From positions 1 to 64,000 of the forward strand of contig NZ_BMKS01000009.1 of the NCBI RefSeq assembly GCF_014644455.1: DNA of 64,000 nucleotides, in the 5' to 3' direction. Below are positions 8,982-18,722 of the stretch, piece by piece (positions within the stretch are counted from its first letter, which is position 1; each line of letters starts with the position of its first letter). The notes beneath the pieces are model-generated. The model was not told the DNA's origin and searched no databases. It was given only the letters and a program-made list of their open reading frames with translations. The DNA is from Caldovatus sediminis. Lineage in GTDB: Bacteria; Pseudomonadota; Alphaproteobacteria; Acetobacterales; Acetobacteraceae. The translations under genes and the position numbers were made by a program.

Positions 8982-10043
8982 ATGCGGCCCAGGATCGCGG
9001 TGATCGGCGCCGGCGCCATCGGCGGCTATGTCGGCGGGCACCTCGCCCGCGCCGGCCACGACGTGACGCTGATCGACCCCTGGCCCGAGCACGTCGAGGC
9101 GATCCGCGCCCGCGGGCTCGAGATCTCCGGCATGACGGCGGAGGAGCACTGCGTGGTGCGGGTGCCGGCGATGCACCTCACCGAGGTGCAGTCCATCGCC
9201 AGGCAGCGCCCGGTGGACATCGCCCTGGTCGCGGTCAAGTCCTACGACACGGTCTGGGCGACGGCGATGATCGCCCAGTACCTGTCGGAGGGCGGCTACG
9301 TCGTCTCCCTGCAGAACTGCATCAACGAGGAGCGCATCGCCGGCGTCGTCGGCTGGGGCCGCACGGTCGGCATGATCGCCGCCACGATCTCGGCGGAGCT
9401 GGTCGAGGCCGGGCGGATCGTGCGCACCGGGCCGCGCGGCGGCACGGACGGCCACGCGGTGTTCCGCGTCGGCGAGGTGCACGGGCGCATCACGCCGCGC
9501 GTCCGGGCGCTCGGCGAGATGGTCGCCTGCGTGGACACGGTGCACGTGACGACGAACCTCTGGGGCGAGCGCTGGTCCAAGCTCTGCGTCAACGGCATGC
9601 GCAACGGCGTCTCCGCCGCGACCGGCCTCAACGGCAACGAGCGCGACCGGCACGACGCGATCCGGCGCTTCACCATCCGCCTCGGCTCGGAGGCGGTGCG
9701 GATCGGCCAGGCGCTCGGCTACGCGCTGGAGGACATCGGCAACCTCAGGCCGGAGCTGCTCGCCCGCGCCGGGGAGGGGGACGCCGCGGCGCTGGAGGAG
9801 GTCGAGGCGCTCATCCTCGCCAAGAGCAACGCGGCGGCGCGCAGCGACATGCAGCGGCCCTCCATGGCGCAGGACATGGCGAAGGGGCGGCGCACCGAGA
9901 TCGACTTCATCAACGGCACCATCGCCGCCGAGGGCGCGCGCATCGGGATCAGGGCGCCGGCCAACGAGGCGATCACGCGCGTGGTGAAGCAGGTCGAGCG
10001 GGGCGAGATCCCGGCCCGGCCGGAGAACGTCGCCTCCCTCTGA
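8982..10043 (+). CDS. Ketopantoate reductase family oxidoreductase (ApbA/PanE-like)
   Basis: A 353-residue NAD(P)-dependent oxidoreductase. The Rossmann motif is VIGAGAIGGYVGG at residues 6-18. The substrate-binding Lys lies in the ERWSKLCVNG segment of the family, and the C-terminal ApbA_C helical domain ends near residue 350. PanE reduces 2-dehydropantoate in coenzyme A synthesis, but this protein is longer than PanE (about 300 residues), and paralogues often act on other 2-oxo acids or lactones. The position after a split 2-oxo acid decarboxylase hints at catabolic use. A candidate promoter lies directly upstream. Confidence 0.88.
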   Translation: MRPRIAVIGAGAIGGYVGGHLARAGHDVTLIDPWPEHVEAIRARGLEISGMTAEEHCVVRVPAMHLTEVQSIARQRPVDIALVAVKSYDTVWATAMIAQYLSEGGYVVSLQNCINEERIAGVVGWGRTVGMIAATISAELVEAGRIVRTGPRGGTDGHAVFRVGEVHGRITPRVRALGEMVACVDTVHVTTNLWGERWSKLCVNGMRNGVSAATGLNGNERDRHDAIRRFTIRLGSEAVRIGQALGYALEDIGNLRPELLARAGEGDAAALEEVEALILAKSNAAARSDMQRPSMAQDMAKGRRTEIDFINGTIAAEGARIGIRAPANEAITRVVKQVERGEIPARPENVASL

Positions 10044-10062
10044 GGCGCCGCGCCGGCCTCAG
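10040..10062. terminator. Candidate bidirectional terminator
   Basis: Perfect seven-base arms (CTGAGGC and GCCTCAG) enclose a nine-base GC-rich loop. They sit exactly between two convergent genes and overlap the stop region of the + strand gene. There is no T-tract on either side, so termination activity is an inference from position. Confidence 0.4.
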
Positions 10063-10442
10063 GCCAGGGGCCGCGCGCCGCCGTCGGCCAGCGCGCGCAC
10101 GGCGCCGAGCAGCGCCTCGGGCGCGACCGGACGGACGAGGAACCGGTCGAGCCGGCCGAGCACGCGGCCGCGGAGCGCCGCCGGCCCCTCGCCGGTCAGC
10201 ACGACGGGCAGGCCGGGCCAGCGGCCGCGCAGCCGGCGCACCAGCTCGAACCCGTCCATGCCCGGGCCGAGGCCGATGGCGGTGACCAGCACCCGGGGCG
10301 GCCGCTGCTCGTGCGCGACGGCGAGCGCGTCCTCGCCGCTGCCCACCGCGGCGGTGCGCAGGCGCGCGGCGCGCAGCGCCTCGGCCAGCGGGGCGCGGAG
10401 GGCCGCGTCGGGCTCGACCAGCAGCACGTCCATCGGCGCCAT
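10059..10442 (-). CDS. Degenerate receiver-domain protein (no phosphoacceptor Asp)
   Basis: A stand-alone response-regulator receiver fold of 127 residues. The strands and loops are recognisable: VLLVEPD with acidic E10 and D12, VLVTAIGLGPGMDGFEL after beta-3, VVLTGEG with T83, and FLVRPVAPEALL. The phosphoacceptor Asp expected at VLVTDI is Ala55, and the conserved Lys of the KP pair is Arg104. It therefore probably cannot be phosphorylated in the normal way and would act, if at all, as a pseudo-receiver. No histidine kinase or output domain is nearby. A start at the second Met (10433) is possible. Confidence 0.75.
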   Translation of the reverse strand: MAPMDVLLVEPDAALRAPLAEALRAARLRTAAVGSGEDALAVAHEQRPPRVLVTAIGLGPGMDGFELVRRLRGRWPGLPVVLTGEGPAALRGRVLGRLDRFLVRPVAPEALLGAVRALADGGARPLA

Positions 10443-10540
10443 TCCCGTGCGGGCGGCGCGGCCGGCGGGGCCGCGACCATCCGGAATGCGCGGCGGCGCA
10501 CAAGGTTCCCGCGCCGCCGGCCCGCGCGGGGCGCCGCGGC

Positions 10541-10570
10541 TTGACGCGCAAATCCCCCCGTCCCTACGGT
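10541..10570 (+). promoter_or_regulatory. Candidate promoter of the acyl-CoA dehydrogenase operon
   Basis: TTGACG (10541-10546) and TACGGT (10565-10570) are spaced by 18 bases. They lie about 58 bases before the GTG start, with a GGGAGGGAAGG ribosome-binding site between. The match to a sigma-70 consensus is good for DNA of this GC content. Confidence 0.5.
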
Positions 10571-10628
10571 GCGCCGCGAACGCCCGAGGCCCGGCTCCAG
10601 CGGGCGCGGGGAGCATGGGAGGGAAGGC

Positions 10629-11854
<1,226 letters not shown>

Positions 11855-11858
<4 letters not shown>

Positions 11859-12658
11859 CGACGCGAAGCCTGGAAGGCACCCTGTTCGACCTCGCCGGCA
11901 AGGTCGCCGTCGTCACCGGCGGCTCCAAGGGCATCGGCCGCGCCATCTGCGAGCGCCTCGCGCAGCACGGCGCGAGGGTCGTCGTCTCCTCGCGCAAGCT
12001 CGATGCGTGCGAGCAGGTGGCGGAGGGGATCCGCGCGCGCGGCGGCGAGGCGGTGGCGCAGGCCTGCCACATCGGCCGCAAGGAGGACCTGCAGGCGCTG
12101 GTGGACCGGACCACCGAGCGCTGGGGCCGGATCGACGTCCTGGTCTGCAACGCCGCGGTCAACCCCTACTACGGCCCCTCCCTCGGCATCCCGGACGAGG
12201 CCTTCGACCGCATCATGGCCTCGAACATCAAGAGCAACCTCTGGCTCTGCAACATGGCGTTCCCGGGGATGGCGGAGCGCGGCGGCGGGTCGGCGATCAT
12301 CGTCTCCTCGATCGGCGGCTTCCGCGGTTCGGTCATGCTCGGCGCCTACGCGATCTCCAAGGCCGCCGACATGCAGCTCGCGCGCAACCTCGCCTGCGAA
12401 TGGGGGCCGAAGGGCATCCGGGTGAACTGCATCGCGCCGGGCCTGGTGCGCACCGACTTCGCCCGCGCGCTGTGGGAGAACCCGGAGAACGCGCGCAAGC
12501 GCATCCGCGAGACGCCGCTGCTCCGCCTCGGCGAGCCGGACGACATCGCCGGCGCCGCGGTGTTCCTCGCCGCGCCGGCGAGCGCCTTCATGACCGGACA
12601 GACCATCGTGGTGGATGGCGGCGTGCTTGCCGGGCAGCCGGCGGCCGCCGACGCCTGA
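11855..12658 (+). CDS. SDR-family oxidoreductase
   Basis: A classical short-chain dehydrogenase/reductase of 267 residues. The cofactor motif TGGSKGIG (21-28), the NAA motif (99-101), N124, S151/S152 and the YAISK pair Y165/K169 are all in place, so the catalytic tetrad is complete. GQTIVVDGG near the C-terminus is typical of FabG-like members. It probably reduces or oxidises a hydroxy/oxo group of an acyl-CoA. It is translationally coupled to the acyl-CoA dehydrogenase before it, and the APH-fold kinase follows seven bases later, so all three likely serve one pathway. Confidence 0.92.
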
Positions 12659-12665
12659 GGCGGGC

Positions 12666-13745
12666 ATGGGCGGGACCGCGCCCACCGGGGGCGTTCCCGC
12701 GCTGGTCCCGGTGCTGCCGAACCACCGCTTCGACGAGGCGGCGCTGACGCGCTACCTCGCCGGGCGGCTGCCGGGCTTCGGGGGCGGCGCGCCGGTGACG
12801 GTGCGGCAGTTCCAGGGCGGGCAGTCGAACCCGACCTTCCACGTGCAGACCGAGGCCGGCGCCTACGTGCTGCGCAAGAAGCCGCCCGGGAAGCTGCTGC
12901 CGAGCGCGCACGCGGTGGAGCGCGAGTACCGCGTCCTCAGCGCCCTGCAGGGCAGCGCGGTGCCGGTGCCGCGCACGCGGCTGCTCTGCGAGGACCCCTC
13001 CGTCATCGGCACGCCGTTCTTCCTGATGGACCACGTGCCGGGCCGCGTCTTCGCCGACCGCGTGATGCAGCCCGCCGAGCCCGCGGAGCGGGCGGCGGTG
13101 TACGAGGACATGGCGCGCGTGCTCGCCGCCCTGCACCGCGTGGACTGGCGCGCCGCGGGGCTCGAGGGCTTCGGCCGGCCGGAACGCTACATGGCGCGCC
13201 AGGTGGATCGCTGGACGCGGCAGTGGGAGGCCTCGAAGGTCGAGGAGATGCCGGCGATGGACCGCCTCATCGCCTGGCTGCCCGCCCACCTGCCGGAGGA
13301 CGACGAGGCGGCGATCGCGCACGGCGACTTCCGCCTCGGCAACCTGATCCTGCACCCGGAGGAGCCGCGCATCGTCGCGGTGCTCGACTGGGAGCTCTGC
13401 ACCATCGGCCATCCGCTGGCCGATCTCGGCTACACCTGCCTCACCTACCACATCCCGCCGGGGCCGGACGGCATCGCCGGCACCTGGGGCGCGGACCTCG
13501 CCGGCACCGGCATCCCGACGGAGCGCGAGTTCGTCGCCCGCTACTGCGCCCATGCCGGCCGGGCGGTGCCGGAGAGGATCGACGCCTTCGTCGTCTTCTC
13601 GATGTTCCGCCTCGCCGCGATCGTCGCCGGCGTGTGGCGGCGCGCGCTGGACGGCAACGCCGCGGACCCGAGCGCGATCGGCTACCGCGACCGCTACCGC
13701 GGCCTCGCCGAGCGCGCCTGGGAGATCGCGCAGGCGATGGCATGA
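12666..13745 (+). CDS. APH-fold phosphotransferase (ACAD10/11- or LvaA-like kinase)
   Basis: A 359-residue aminoglycoside-phosphotransferase-fold protein. The catalytic loop is HGDFRLGN (H219, D221, N226) and the metal-binding Asp is in LDWE (D241). GQSNPTFHV near the N-terminus is the nucleotide loop, and YVLRKKPPG carries the ATP-binding Lys. Next to acyl-CoA dehydrogenases this family is known to phosphorylate 4-hydroxyacyl-CoA; antibiotic resistance is unlikely. ATG at 12666 is chosen because it follows the SDR stop with a GAGGCGGG site; an upstream in-frame start would overlap the SDR. Confidence 0.9.
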   Translation: MGGTAPTGGVPALVPVLPNHRFDEAALTRYLAGRLPGFGGGAPVTVRQFQGGQSNPTFHVQTEAGAYVLRKKPPGKLLPSAHAVEREYRVLSALQGSAVPVPRTRLLCEDPSVIGTPFFLMDHVPGRVFADRVMQPAEPAERAAVYEDMARVLAALHRVDWRAAGLEGFGRPERYMARQVDRWTRQWEASKVEEMPAMDRLIAWLPAHLPEDDEAAIAHGDFRLGNLILHPEEPRIVAVLDWELCTIGHPLADLGYTCLTYHIPPGPDGIAGTWGADLAGTGIPTEREFVARYCAHAGRAVPERIDAFVVFSMFRLAAIVAGVWRRALDGNAADPSAIGYRDRYRGLAERAWEIAQAMA

Positions 13746-13823
13746 GGAGGGGGAGGACGCGCATGGCCCTCCCCCGGCGCGCCGCGCGGACCACGCATCT
13801 CTGACCGGAACGGGACCCGCCGC

Positions 13824-14990
13824 ATGGACTTCGCCCTCACCCCCGAGCAGGAGGCCGTGCGCGACGCCGTCGCGCGCATCTGCGCCGGATTCGGCGACGA
13901 CTACTGGCTCGCGCGCGACCGCGAGGGCGGATTCCCGGCGGAGTTCCACCAGGCGCTGGCGAAGGACGGCTGGCTCGGCATCTGCATGCCGGAGAGGTAC
14001 GGCGGCGCGGGCCTCGGCGTGACCGAGGCGGCGATCATGATGCAGACCATCGCCCAGTCGGGCGCCGGGATGAGCGGCGCCTCCGCCGTGCACATGAACA
14101 TCTTCGGCCTGATGCCGGTCGTCGTGTTCGGCAGCGACGAGCAGAAGGCCCGCATGCTCCCGCCGCTGATCGCGGGGCGGGAGCGCGCCTGCTTCGCGGT
14201 GACCGAGCCGAACACCGGCCTCGACACCACGCGCCTCAGGACGCGCGCCGAACGGCGCGGCGACCGCTACGTGGTGCACGGGCAGAAGGTGTGGATCAGC
14301 ACCGCGCAGGTGGCGGAGAAGGTGCTGCTGCTCGCCCGCACCACGCCGGCCGAGCAGGTGCGCAGGCGCACCGAGGGGCTCTCGCTCTTCTACACCACGC
14401 TCGACCGCAGCCGCGTCGAGGTGCGCGAGATCGAGAAGATGGGCCGCAAGGCCGTGGACTCGAACCAGGTGTTCTTCGACGGCCTCGAGGTCCCCGTCGA
14501 GGACCGCATCGGCGAGGAGGGCCGCGGCTTCGAGTACATCCTGCACGGCCTCAACCCCGAGCGCATCCTGGTCGCGGCGGAGGCGGTGGGCCTCGGCCTC
14601 GTCGCGCTCGACCGCGCGGCGAAGTACGCGAGGGAGCGCGTCGTCTTCGGCCGCCCGATCGGCCAGAACCAGGCGATCCAGCACCCGCTCGCCGAGTGCT
14701 GGATGGAGCTGGAGGCGGCGCGGCTGATGACGCTGCAGGCCGCCTGGCGCTACGACCGCGGCCTGCCCTGCGGCCCGCAGGCCAACGCCGCGAAGTACCT
14801 GGCCGCCGAGGCCGGCTTCAAGGCCTGCCAGCAGGCGGTGATGACCCACGGCGGCTTCGGCTACGCCAAGGAGTACCACGTCGAGCGCTACCTGCGCGAG
14901 GCGATGATCCCGCGCATCGCGCCGGTCAGCCCGCAGCTCGTCCTCTGCTTCATCGCCGAGAGGGTGCTCGGCCTGCCGAAGTCCTACTGA
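13824..14990 (+). CDS. Acyl-CoA dehydrogenase
   Basis: A 388-residue acyl-CoA dehydrogenase of ordinary length with N-terminal helical, middle beta and C-terminal helical domains. It opens MDFALTPEQEAVRDAVARI. CFAVTEPNTGLDTT is the FAD-binding segment and KVWISTAQ follows it. The catalytic Glu is present at E350 in GGFGYAKEY, followed by VERYLREA. It should oxidise an acyl-CoA to the 2-enoyl-CoA and pass electrons to ETF. It lies 78 bases after the kinase on the same strand and could take the product of the SDR/kinase/ACAD module into beta-oxidation. Confidence 0.93.
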   Translation: MDFALTPEQEAVRDAVARICAGFGDDYWLARDREGGFPAEFHQALAKDGWLGICMPERYGGAGLGVTEAAIMMQTIAQSGAGMSGASAVHMNIFGLMPVVVFGSDEQKARMLPPLIAGRERACFAVTEPNTGLDTTRLRTRAERRGDRYVVHGQKVWISTAQVAEKVLLLARTTPAEQVRRRTEGLSLFYTTLDRSRVEVREIEKMGRKAVDSNQVFFDGLEVPVEDRIGEEGRGFEYILHGLNPERILVAAEAVGLGLVALDRAAKYARERVVFGRPIGQNQAIQHPLAECWMELEAARLMTLQAAWRYDRGLPCGPQANAAKYLAAEAGFKACQQAVMTHGGFGYAKEYHVERYLREAMIPRIAPVSPQLVLCFIAERVLGLPKSY

Positions 14991-15010
14991 GCGCCGGGGC
15001 GGGGAGCGGA

Positions 15011-15484
15011 TCACTCCACCCGCAGCGCTGCGCGCAGCTCCGCGACGCCGAGCGGGTCCTCCGCCGCCGCGAGCCGGGCCGCGGCGAGCGCGGCGAAGCG
15101 GTGCAGCAGCGCGCGCCGGCGCGCCGGGGCGAGGGGGTGCGCGGGCGCGTCGCGGATCAGCGCCGCCTCCGCCGCCTCGGCGACCACCAGCCCCACGTCC
15201 TCGGGCAGCAGCTCCTGCGGGAAGTCGAGGTCCACGGCGAAGAACAGCCGGTCGCAGTACTCGCGGTATTCCGGCCACTTCGCGTCGGCGAGGAAGTCGC
15301 GCGCCCCGGACTTCACCTCGATCACCGCGAAGCCGCCGTCGGGCAGCAGGGCGAGGATGTCGGCGCGGCGGCCGTTGGGGAGGGGCACCTCCGTCACCGG
15401 TGCCCAGCCCCGGCGCAGGCAGAAGCGGGTGGCGGCGCGGCAGACGAGGGCGGTGCGCGCGGCGGGGGCGGGGGCGATGCTCAT
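15011..15484 (-). CDS. mmcB: MmcB-family DNA repair nuclease-like protein
   Basis: A 157-residue protein matching the alphaproteobacterial MmcB family, which has a PD-(D/E)xK nuclease fold and was linked to mitomycin C tolerance in Caulobacter. The likely active site is D42 in GRRADILALL with E56-x-K58 in AVIEVKSG. The following KWPEYREYCDRLFFAV segment is conserved in the family. The ATG at 15484 is used; an in-frame upstream start would add an unlikely Arg-rich stretch. It is convergent with the acyl-CoA dehydrogenase (20 bases apart) and divergent from the Rrf2 regulator. Confidence 0.85.
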   Translation of the reverse strand: MSIAPAPAARTALVCRAATRFCLRRGWAPVTEVPLPNGRRADILALLPDGGFAVIEVKSGARDFLADAKWPEYREYCDRLFFAVDLDFPQELLPEDVGLVVAEAAEAALIRDAPAHPLAPARRRALLHRFAALAAARLAAAEDPLGVAELRAALRVE

Positions 15485-15561
15485 GGCGCAGGTTCGCCCT
15501 TCGTTCGCGCATCGGTCAAGGGCGGGAGGGAACCGGCGCGCCCATCGCACGTGAAAGCATC

Positions 15562-15978
15562 ATGGTTGCCACGCGCTTCGCGGTCGCGGTGCACATCCTG
15601 CTGCTGCTCGCCATCGAGCAGTCCGGCCAGGCGACCAGCGCGCGGATCGCGGCGAGCGTGAACACCAACCCGGTGGTGATCCGCCGCATCGCCGGCCGGC
15701 TCGCCCGGGCCGGCCTGATCCGGGTGCGCCGCGGCCCCGGCGGGGCCGAGCTGGCCAGGCCGCCGGAGAGCATCACCCTCGGCGAGGTCTGGCGCGCCAT
15801 CCACCCGGCGGATACCCCGCTCCTCTCGATGCACCGGCCCAATCCCGAGGACCCGATCGGGCGGCGCGTCCCCGACATGATCGGGCCGGCCTTCCGCGCC
15901 GCCGAGCGGGCGCTGACCGACAGCCTGTCGAGCACCACCCTCGCCTCGCTGCTCGCGAGGGCGGAGGCGCCCCATTGA
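15562..15978 (+). CDS. Rrf2-family transcriptional regulator without iron-sulfur cysteines
   Basis: A 138-residue winged-helix protein of the Rrf2 family. The DNA-binding region is about residues 20-65, with ASVNTNPVVIRRIAGRLARAGLI as recognition and dimer helices, followed by the wing VRRGPGGAELARPPESITL. The protein contains no cysteine at all, so it cannot hold the Fe-S cluster of IscR or NsrR. It belongs with the YwnA/Cymr-like members that use another signal. It is divergent from mmcB over 77 bases, which may hold its operator. The ribosome-binding site is weak. Confidence 0.88.
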   Translation: MVATRFAVAVHILLLLAIEQSGQATSARIAASVNTNPVVIRRIAGRLARAGLIRVRRGPGGAELARPPESITLGEVWRAIHPADTPLLSMHRPNPEDPIGRRVPDMIGPAFRAAERALTDSLSSTTLASLLARAEAPH

Positions 15979-16006
15979 CGTCGCCGCTCCCGGTTCGGCG
16001 CCGGCG

Positions 16007-16678
16007 CTAGAAGGTCTCGGTCCAGGGCCGGAGCTCGATCTCCCAGCTCCAGGCGCTGCGCGGCTGGCGGACCAGATGCAGCGCCGTCGCCGCGATCGCG
16101 TCCGGGTCGAGCAGCGTGTCCCGGCCGGCATCGGGCCGGCCCGCGCCGCGGATGCCGCCGTCGATGACGATGTGCACGACGTGCACGCCCTGCGGGTGCA
16201 GCTCGCGCGCCAGCGACTGCGCCAGGCCGCGCAGCGCGAACTTCCCCATCGCGAAGGGCGCGGAGCGGGGATAGCCCTTCACGCTCGCGCTGGCGCCGGT
16301 GAGCAGGATCGCCCCGCGCCCGCGCGCGAGCATCCGCCGCGCCGCCTGCTGCGCGACGAGGAAGCCGCCGAAGGCGCAGACCTCGAGCGCGCGCCGCACC
16401 TCCGCGGGATCGAGCTCCGTGACCGGCCCGCGCACCCGGTAGGAGGGGTTGTACACCACCACCTCCGCGGCCTCGCCCGCGGCGGCGAACAGCGCGGCCA
16501 CCTGCGCCGGGTCGGCGGCATCGCAGGCATGGGCCGTGGCGCCGGTCTCGGCGCAGAGGGCGGCGAGCTTCGCCGTGTCGCGCGCGGCGAGCCGCACCGC
16601 GTAGCCCTCGCGGGCGAGCAGCCGCGCGAGCGAGCCCGAATAGCCCTCGCCGGCCCCGACGATCAGCGCCTCCGCCAT
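16007..16678 (-). CDS. Short SDR-family protein with Phe in place of the catalytic Tyr
   Basis: A 223-residue SDR-fold protein. The Rossmann motif is atypical, GAGEGYSGSLA (8-18). The active-site region reads LTGASASVKG followed by PFAMGK, so the usual YxxxK pair is F142-x-x-x-K146. The same FAxxK pattern is known to me from a subgroup of short SDR proteins, so it looks inherited and not a recent mutation. A classical Tyr-dependent hydride transfer is doubtful. The function is unknown. It ends 29 bases from the convergent Rrf2 gene. Confidence 0.82.
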   Translation of the reverse strand: MAEALIVGAGEGYSGSLARLLAREGYAVRLAARDTAKLAALCAETGATAHACDAADPAQVAALFAAAGEAAEVVVYNPSYRVRGPVTELDPAEVRRALEVCAFGGFLVAQQAARRMLARGRGAILLTGASASVKGYPRSAPFAMGKFALRGLAQSLARELHPQGVHVVHIVIDGGIRGAGRPDAGRDTLLDPDAIAATALHLVRQPRSAWSWEIELRPWTETF

Positions 16679-16764
16679 CTCCGCCTCCCCTTACCGAACG
16701 CGAGCGGGCAAGCCCCGGGCGCGCCGGCCTGCGCCGGCGGCGCGCCGATGCGAGAGACGTTCCT

Positions 16765-17790
16765 TCACGCCGCCTCGCCGATCCAGCCCTGCGCGGCCTC
16801 GTCGGCGCCGGAGGGCAGCGGCGCCGTCGGGTCCTCGATCCAGGCGAGGATGTCGCGCACCACCGCCGGCCCGTTGCGGTCGCGCAGGAGCTGGTGGTGG
16901 CCCTCCGCGTAGTAGCCGACGCGCGCCCGCGCGCTCGCCGGCAGCGAGCGCAGCACGCGGCGCGTCGGCCCGGCCGGCACGAGCTGGTCGCGGGCGCCGT
17001 AGAGCAGCAGCGTCGGCGGGTGGCGCGGCGAGGCGGTGCCGAAGCGCGGCGCCGCGGCCACCGCCTCGTCCATCAGGTCCACCAGGCCCTTGGCGGCGTC
17101 CACGCGCGTCTCGCGGATGATCAGCGGGTCGCGCGACCAGCGCTGCAGCCGCTCGATGTTGTCGGTCGGCGTGATGCCGCCCACGGTGTTGCGGAAGGCG
17201 ACGAGCGGGATGGTCCGGGCCGCCGCGTCCAGGATCCAGCGCACCAGCGCCGGCATGGTGCTGCGCCCCCAGACCGCCGGGGCGAGCAGCACGTAGCCGT
17301 CCACCGGCGGCGGCTCCGCGGAGGCGGCGGCGACCATGATCACCGAGGCGCCCATGCTCTCGCCGAGCAGGACCAGCGGCACGCCGGGATGGCGCGCGCG
17401 GATCAGGCGCGCCGCGGTGGCGGCGTCGTGGGCAAGGGTCTCGGCGCCGGCCCAGATCCCCCGGTGCGGCGCCTGGCCGAAGCCACGCTGGTCGTAGGCA
17501 TAGACCGCGACGCCCGCGGCGGTGAACAGCGGCGCCGGGTCCTCGGCGAAGCTGCGGGCGTACTCGTTGAACCCGTGCAGGGCGAGGATCACCGCGCGCG
17601 GCGGGCGGCCGCCCGGCGGCAGCCATCTGTGCAGCGGCAGGCGGGCGCCGTCGGCCATCACCAGCGCGTCCCCGGCGAGGCTCGGCTCGCCGACCGGCGG
17701 GCCCATCGGGATCATGCGCGGCGTGCAGGCTGCCGTGGCGGTCGCCGCCGCGCCGGCCAGGGCGGCCCGGAGGAGCCGGCGGCGCCTCAT
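16765..17790 (-). CDS. Exported alpha/beta hydrolase (monoacylglycerol lipase-like)
   Basis: A 341-residue serine hydrolase of the Hydrolase_4/lysophospholipase type. The nucleophile elbow is LGESMG, the acid is likely the Asp in GARDQLVPAG, and the base is the His in YYAEGHHQLLRD. The N-terminus begins with four Arg and a hydrophobic run ending at Cys22. That suits a Tat-type or lipoprotein-like export signal, although the residue three before Cys is Thr, a poor lipobox. It probably cleaves lipid esters in the periplasm or at a membrane. Its ATG overlaps the stop of the ABC ATPase gene by four bases. Confidence 0.87.
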   Translation of the reverse strand: MRRRRLLRAALAGAAATATAACTPRMIPMGPPVGEPSLAGDALVMADGARLPLHRWLPPGGRPPRAVILALHGFNEYARSFAEDPAPLFTAAGVAVYAYDQRGFGQAPHRGIWAGAETLAHDAATAARLIRARHPGVPLVLLGESMGASVIMVAAASAEPPPVDGYVLLAPAVWGRSTMPALVRWILDAAARTIPLVAFRNTVGGITPTDNIERLQRWSRDPLIIRETRVDAAKGLVDLMDEAVAAAPRFGTASPRHPPTLLLYGARDQLVPAGPTRRVLRSLPASARARVGYYAEGHHQLLRDRNGPAVVRDILAWIEDPTAPLPSGADEAAQGWIGEAA

Positions 17791-18605
17791 GCCGCCTCCG
17801 GGCGCGCCGCGTGCGCCGGCGCCCCCTCGTCGGCCGCGCGGCCCTCGCGCACCAGGCGGAGGAAGCTCACGTTCAGGTCGGCCCCGCGCGTGGACACGTC
17901 GAGGATGGGCAGCCCCGCGGCGCGGATCGCGTCGAGGATCGCCTCCCCGCGCGTCTCGCCCGTCCGGTAGCGGACGGTCAGCCGCCGCGGCGGCTCGAGC
18001 GCGGCGTCGAGGCCGGCGAGCGCGGCGGGCACGGCGGCGAGGTCGCGGTCGAGGGCGACGGTCAGCGCCTTGTCGTCGACCCGCGCGATGAGGTTGGCCG
18101 TGGTGTCGTGCGCGACCAAGCGCCCGTTGCCGATGATCGCGATCCGGTCGCAGAGCGTCTCCGCCTCCTCGAGGTAGTGGGTCGTGAGCACGATGGTGGT
18201 GCCCCGCGCGTTGAGGCCGCGGATCATGCGCCGGAGCTGCTCGCGCAGCTCGACGTCCACGCCGGCCGTGGGCTCGTCGAGCACCAGGACGGGCGGGTCG
18301 TGCACCATCGCCTTCGCCACCATCAGGCGCCGGCGCACCCCGATCGGGTCCGTGGCGAGGTCCACGCCCCAGACGGTGGCAACGCCGGCCGTCTTCGCGA
18401 CCAGGCCCGCGAGGATGCCGATCAGCGTGGACTTCCCCGCCCCGTTCGGCCCGAGCAGGCCGAAGAAGGCGCCGGTCGGGATCGCGAGGTCGATGCCGCG
18501 CAGCGCTTCCTTCGCCGGCGCCGGGCCGCGGGCGGCATAGGTCTTCCGCAGCCCGGCGATCTCGACGGCGAGGGTGGGGCGCTGCTGCAGGCTCATGCGG
18601 CTCAC
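17787..18605 (-). pseudogene. ABC transporter ATPase missing the Q-loop and signature motif
   Basis: An ABC-2-type ATPase relative of 272 residues. Walker A GPNGAGKS (52-59), Walker B VLVLDEPTAGVD (106-117) and the switch His143 are intact. Walker A and Walker B are only about 50 residues apart, against about 110-120 in the family. The Q-loop and the LSGG signature helix are absent. The sequence jumps from GVDLATDPIGVRRRL straight into MVAKAMVHDPPVLVLDEPT. An in-frame deletion between two similar Arg-rich (xRRRL) segments explains this. ATP hydrolysis is very unlikely, and no permease gene is adjacent. It may be a decayed gene or an assembly artefact. Confidence 0.72.
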
Positions 18606-18722
18606 GCGATCGTGCGCTGCATACGATTAGGGCAAAGGGCCGGGCTGGTCCACCGCCACGCGCCTGTTATGGTGCGCGAAGTTCCTGTGCATTCCCTTGC
18701 GCGGCGGAGACGAGAGACACGG

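Noticed and set aside
12666-13745. Aminoglycoside resistance gene
   Set aside because: Despite the APH fold, the operon with acyl-CoA dehydrogenases and an SDR fits an ACAD10/11-type acyl-CoA kinase better.
13763-13804. Tiny 13-codon frame after the kinase gene with a GAGGACG sequence before it
   Set aside because: Too short to support and without any known leader-peptide logic.
12588-15512. Long minus-strand frame opposite the SDR, kinase and ACAD genes
   Set aside because: Only its end overlaps the real mmcB gene in another frame; the rest is low-complexity antisense.
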